Below, piece by piece: positions 62,804 to 64,000 of a DNA stretch of 64,000 nt. The position numbers and the translations under genes were made by a program. The notes under the pieces are model-generated. The model did not search any database and was not told where the DNA came from. It saw nothing but the letters and a program-made list of their open reading frames with translations. Position 1 is the first letter of the stretch, and every line of letters begins with the position of its first letter. The stretch is from Theristus sp. LFF4_11 (lineage: Eukaryota > Nematoda > Chromadorea > Monhysterida > Xyalidae). Location of the stretch: assembly GCA_030248135.1 (NCBI GenBank), contig JASANC010000757.1, positions 1 through 64,000 on the forward strand, in the 5' to 3' direction.

Positions 62804-64000
62804 GTCTCGAATCGTTTGTTCTTTGCGAGCAACGTCTCGTGCGATTCGTCGTCGCTGAACTTCAAGTTTTTTGTGTCCTCTGCATCGGTCGATCGACCAC
62901 TCAGCTTTGTGTCGCAGTCATTCCTGTTCGAATTGCACAAATCTCTCTCGTCCTCACCTTCACAAATATTATCGCTGCTGGAATGAGGTTGACTCAAGCA
63001 GCTGATTGCTGATTTCGCGTGACATGCAGAATTCCAGTGACGGGCAGTGACGTCGCCGAAACTGGACGATCGCTTGCGTCGCACGGCCGAGTGCACCGAC
63101 AGATGCGCACCGTCGTCGGCCAGCGACAGTCGGCCAGCGGTGGGCAGTGGCCGATGGCTGCAGACGTCGCCATCATCATCAGCATCAGCATCATGAACAT
63201 CTTCATCAGCATCAACAACATCATCATCGTCGTCGTCGTCCTCGGCGCAGCTGACGTTCACGCAAATGTTCGCCAACGTTGACTGCGACGCCGAGAGATG
63301 CTGCTGTTTGCTGAGTGCACGTTGTCGACGTCGTTGATCGCTGTTGATTATTGCTGATTCGTGCTCATCAACGTGCATCATCGACTGCCCATTCGGCGAC
63401 GCTCGTTTGTGCGACGCAAAAAGGCCACGGAGGCTGCGTGTCATCGAGCACAGAATGGCGCTCTCTGACGCTCGTTTCGCCGTGCAGTGGCGCTGCGACC
63501 AGTCGGATGGCTGTTTCCGCCCTCGGCCACTCGTGGAGGCTCGCGAAATTCCGTCTCGTCGGTTTCATCGGCCGAGACAACGGATGGCTGTGCATTGCCA
63601 TGGCGCTCGTCTGCGAGCTCGCCACCGCCCACGTCCTGCGTCTGTTCGTCGGTGCGTTTCAGCATCGCCGGGCGCTGTTTCGCAGCCGCTCGCGTCGCTG
63701 GTGACGCCGTCGTGGTTTCGCCCGACTGCCGCTGCTGCTGCTGATCGTCGCACGAGCGCGACGACGACGACATCGTGTCGCAACTGGTCGCGGCCGACTT
63801 GCGCGGGGGCACGTGGCGAAACGCATCCGGGAACGCGTACTGATCCTCGACATCAACAGTCGACAGCTGCCTCAACGAGCGATTCACCGGCGAGATCGGC
63901 GACAGAGACGGCGAACGCTCGCGGTGACGGTGGCCGAGGCGAAGTTCCCGGAACACCTTCGACAGCCGGTGCATCGAGGTCGCATGCGACGACGTTTTGC
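62804..64000 (-). CDS. Unrecognised Ser/Asp-rich protein, partial, two exons
   Basis: The frame is open from the window edge. Exon 64000-63500 and exon 63464-62804 join in phase across a 35-nt intron (donor ACTG|GTCGCA, acceptor GCGTCAG). The first part has MHRLSKVFRELRLGHRHRER, SPSLSPISPVNRSLRQLS, a Q run and RTDEQTQDVGGGELADER. The second has SMTRSLRGLFASHKR, a run of seven Asp within an acidic stretch (AEDDDDDDDVV), then VRRKRSSSFGDVTARHWN. The strong basic/Ser/Asp bias suggests a disordered regulatory or scaffold protein with phosphorylation sites (RRKRSSSF). No domain or family is recognised. A donor-like GAGAC|GTACTT ends the second exon in phase 2; otherwise the frame stops at 62797. 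Both ends of the gene are unseen. Confidence 0.6.

Overview
The window is eukaryotic genomic DNA from a small-intron invertebrate, most likely a nematode. The signs are introns often of 35-90 nt with acceptors such as TTTTCAG and TTTGCAG, one gene nested inside another gene's intron, and a gene set of neuropeptide-type 7TM receptors, a globin, a C-type lectin, a Ly6-like small surface protein, a MAM-domain secreted protein and an F-box/LRR-like protein. An enoplean (mermithid-like) nematode is only a guess. No bacterial, viral or organellar gene was recognised.

Layout, left to right. 1-7.4 kb: a broken LINE-type ORF1, then three terminal-inverted-repeat (TIR) elements (a TA-flanked element at 1.6-2.4 kb, a TTAA-flanked element at 3.0-4.6 kb, a nested foldback at 4.7-5.0 kb) and a single C2H2 finger ORF. 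7.4-9.4 kb: a Penelope-like reverse transcriptase ORF. 10.3-10.6 kb (minus): an isolated exon with the FDF motif of the decapping factor EDC3. 11.7-13.0 kb: copy A of a large satellite-carrying composite element.

15.45-35.27 kb (plus): a complete six-exon gene for CCDC124 (yeast Lso2), a ribosome-associated protein of 231 aa whose coding sequence is only 696 nt. Intron 1 holds two inverted hAT elements with 8-bp target duplications. Intron 4 (13.5 kb) holds composite element B (22.2-28.2 kb, containing a 2,431-bp tandem duplication) and two genes on the opposite strand: a five-exon 7TM receptor of 393 aa (30.36-33.00 kb) and, 139 bp beyond its stop codon, a globin.

35.8-42 kb: a foldback element, a minus-strand F-box/LRR-like gene (36.9-40.1 kb), a GGCCGGAAATG-type minisatellite and two TA-flanked MITEs. 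42.5-45 kb (plus): a second 7TM receptor recognisable only to TM5, whose putative tail abuts composite element C (45.0-49.0 kb). 49.26-51.02 kb (plus): a Ly6-like secreted or GPI-type protein of 200 aa. 51.8-55.6 kb (minus): a MAM-domain secreted protein, one intron of which holds a (GACGT)n array. 57.86-61.38 kb (plus): a complete seven-exon C-type lectin of 323 aa with a Q/N/G-rich tail. 62.8-64 kb (minus): the partial end of an unrecognised Ser/Asp-rich protein.

The dominant theme is mobile DNA. At least nine TIR families occur, several with exact target duplications and some with an empty site inside this same window. The most unusual is the composite family A/B/C: a conserved left end, about 172-bp subrepeats, an array of 149-bp monomers, and a foldback with roughly 140-bp arms as the right end. 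It appears to have moved as one unit.
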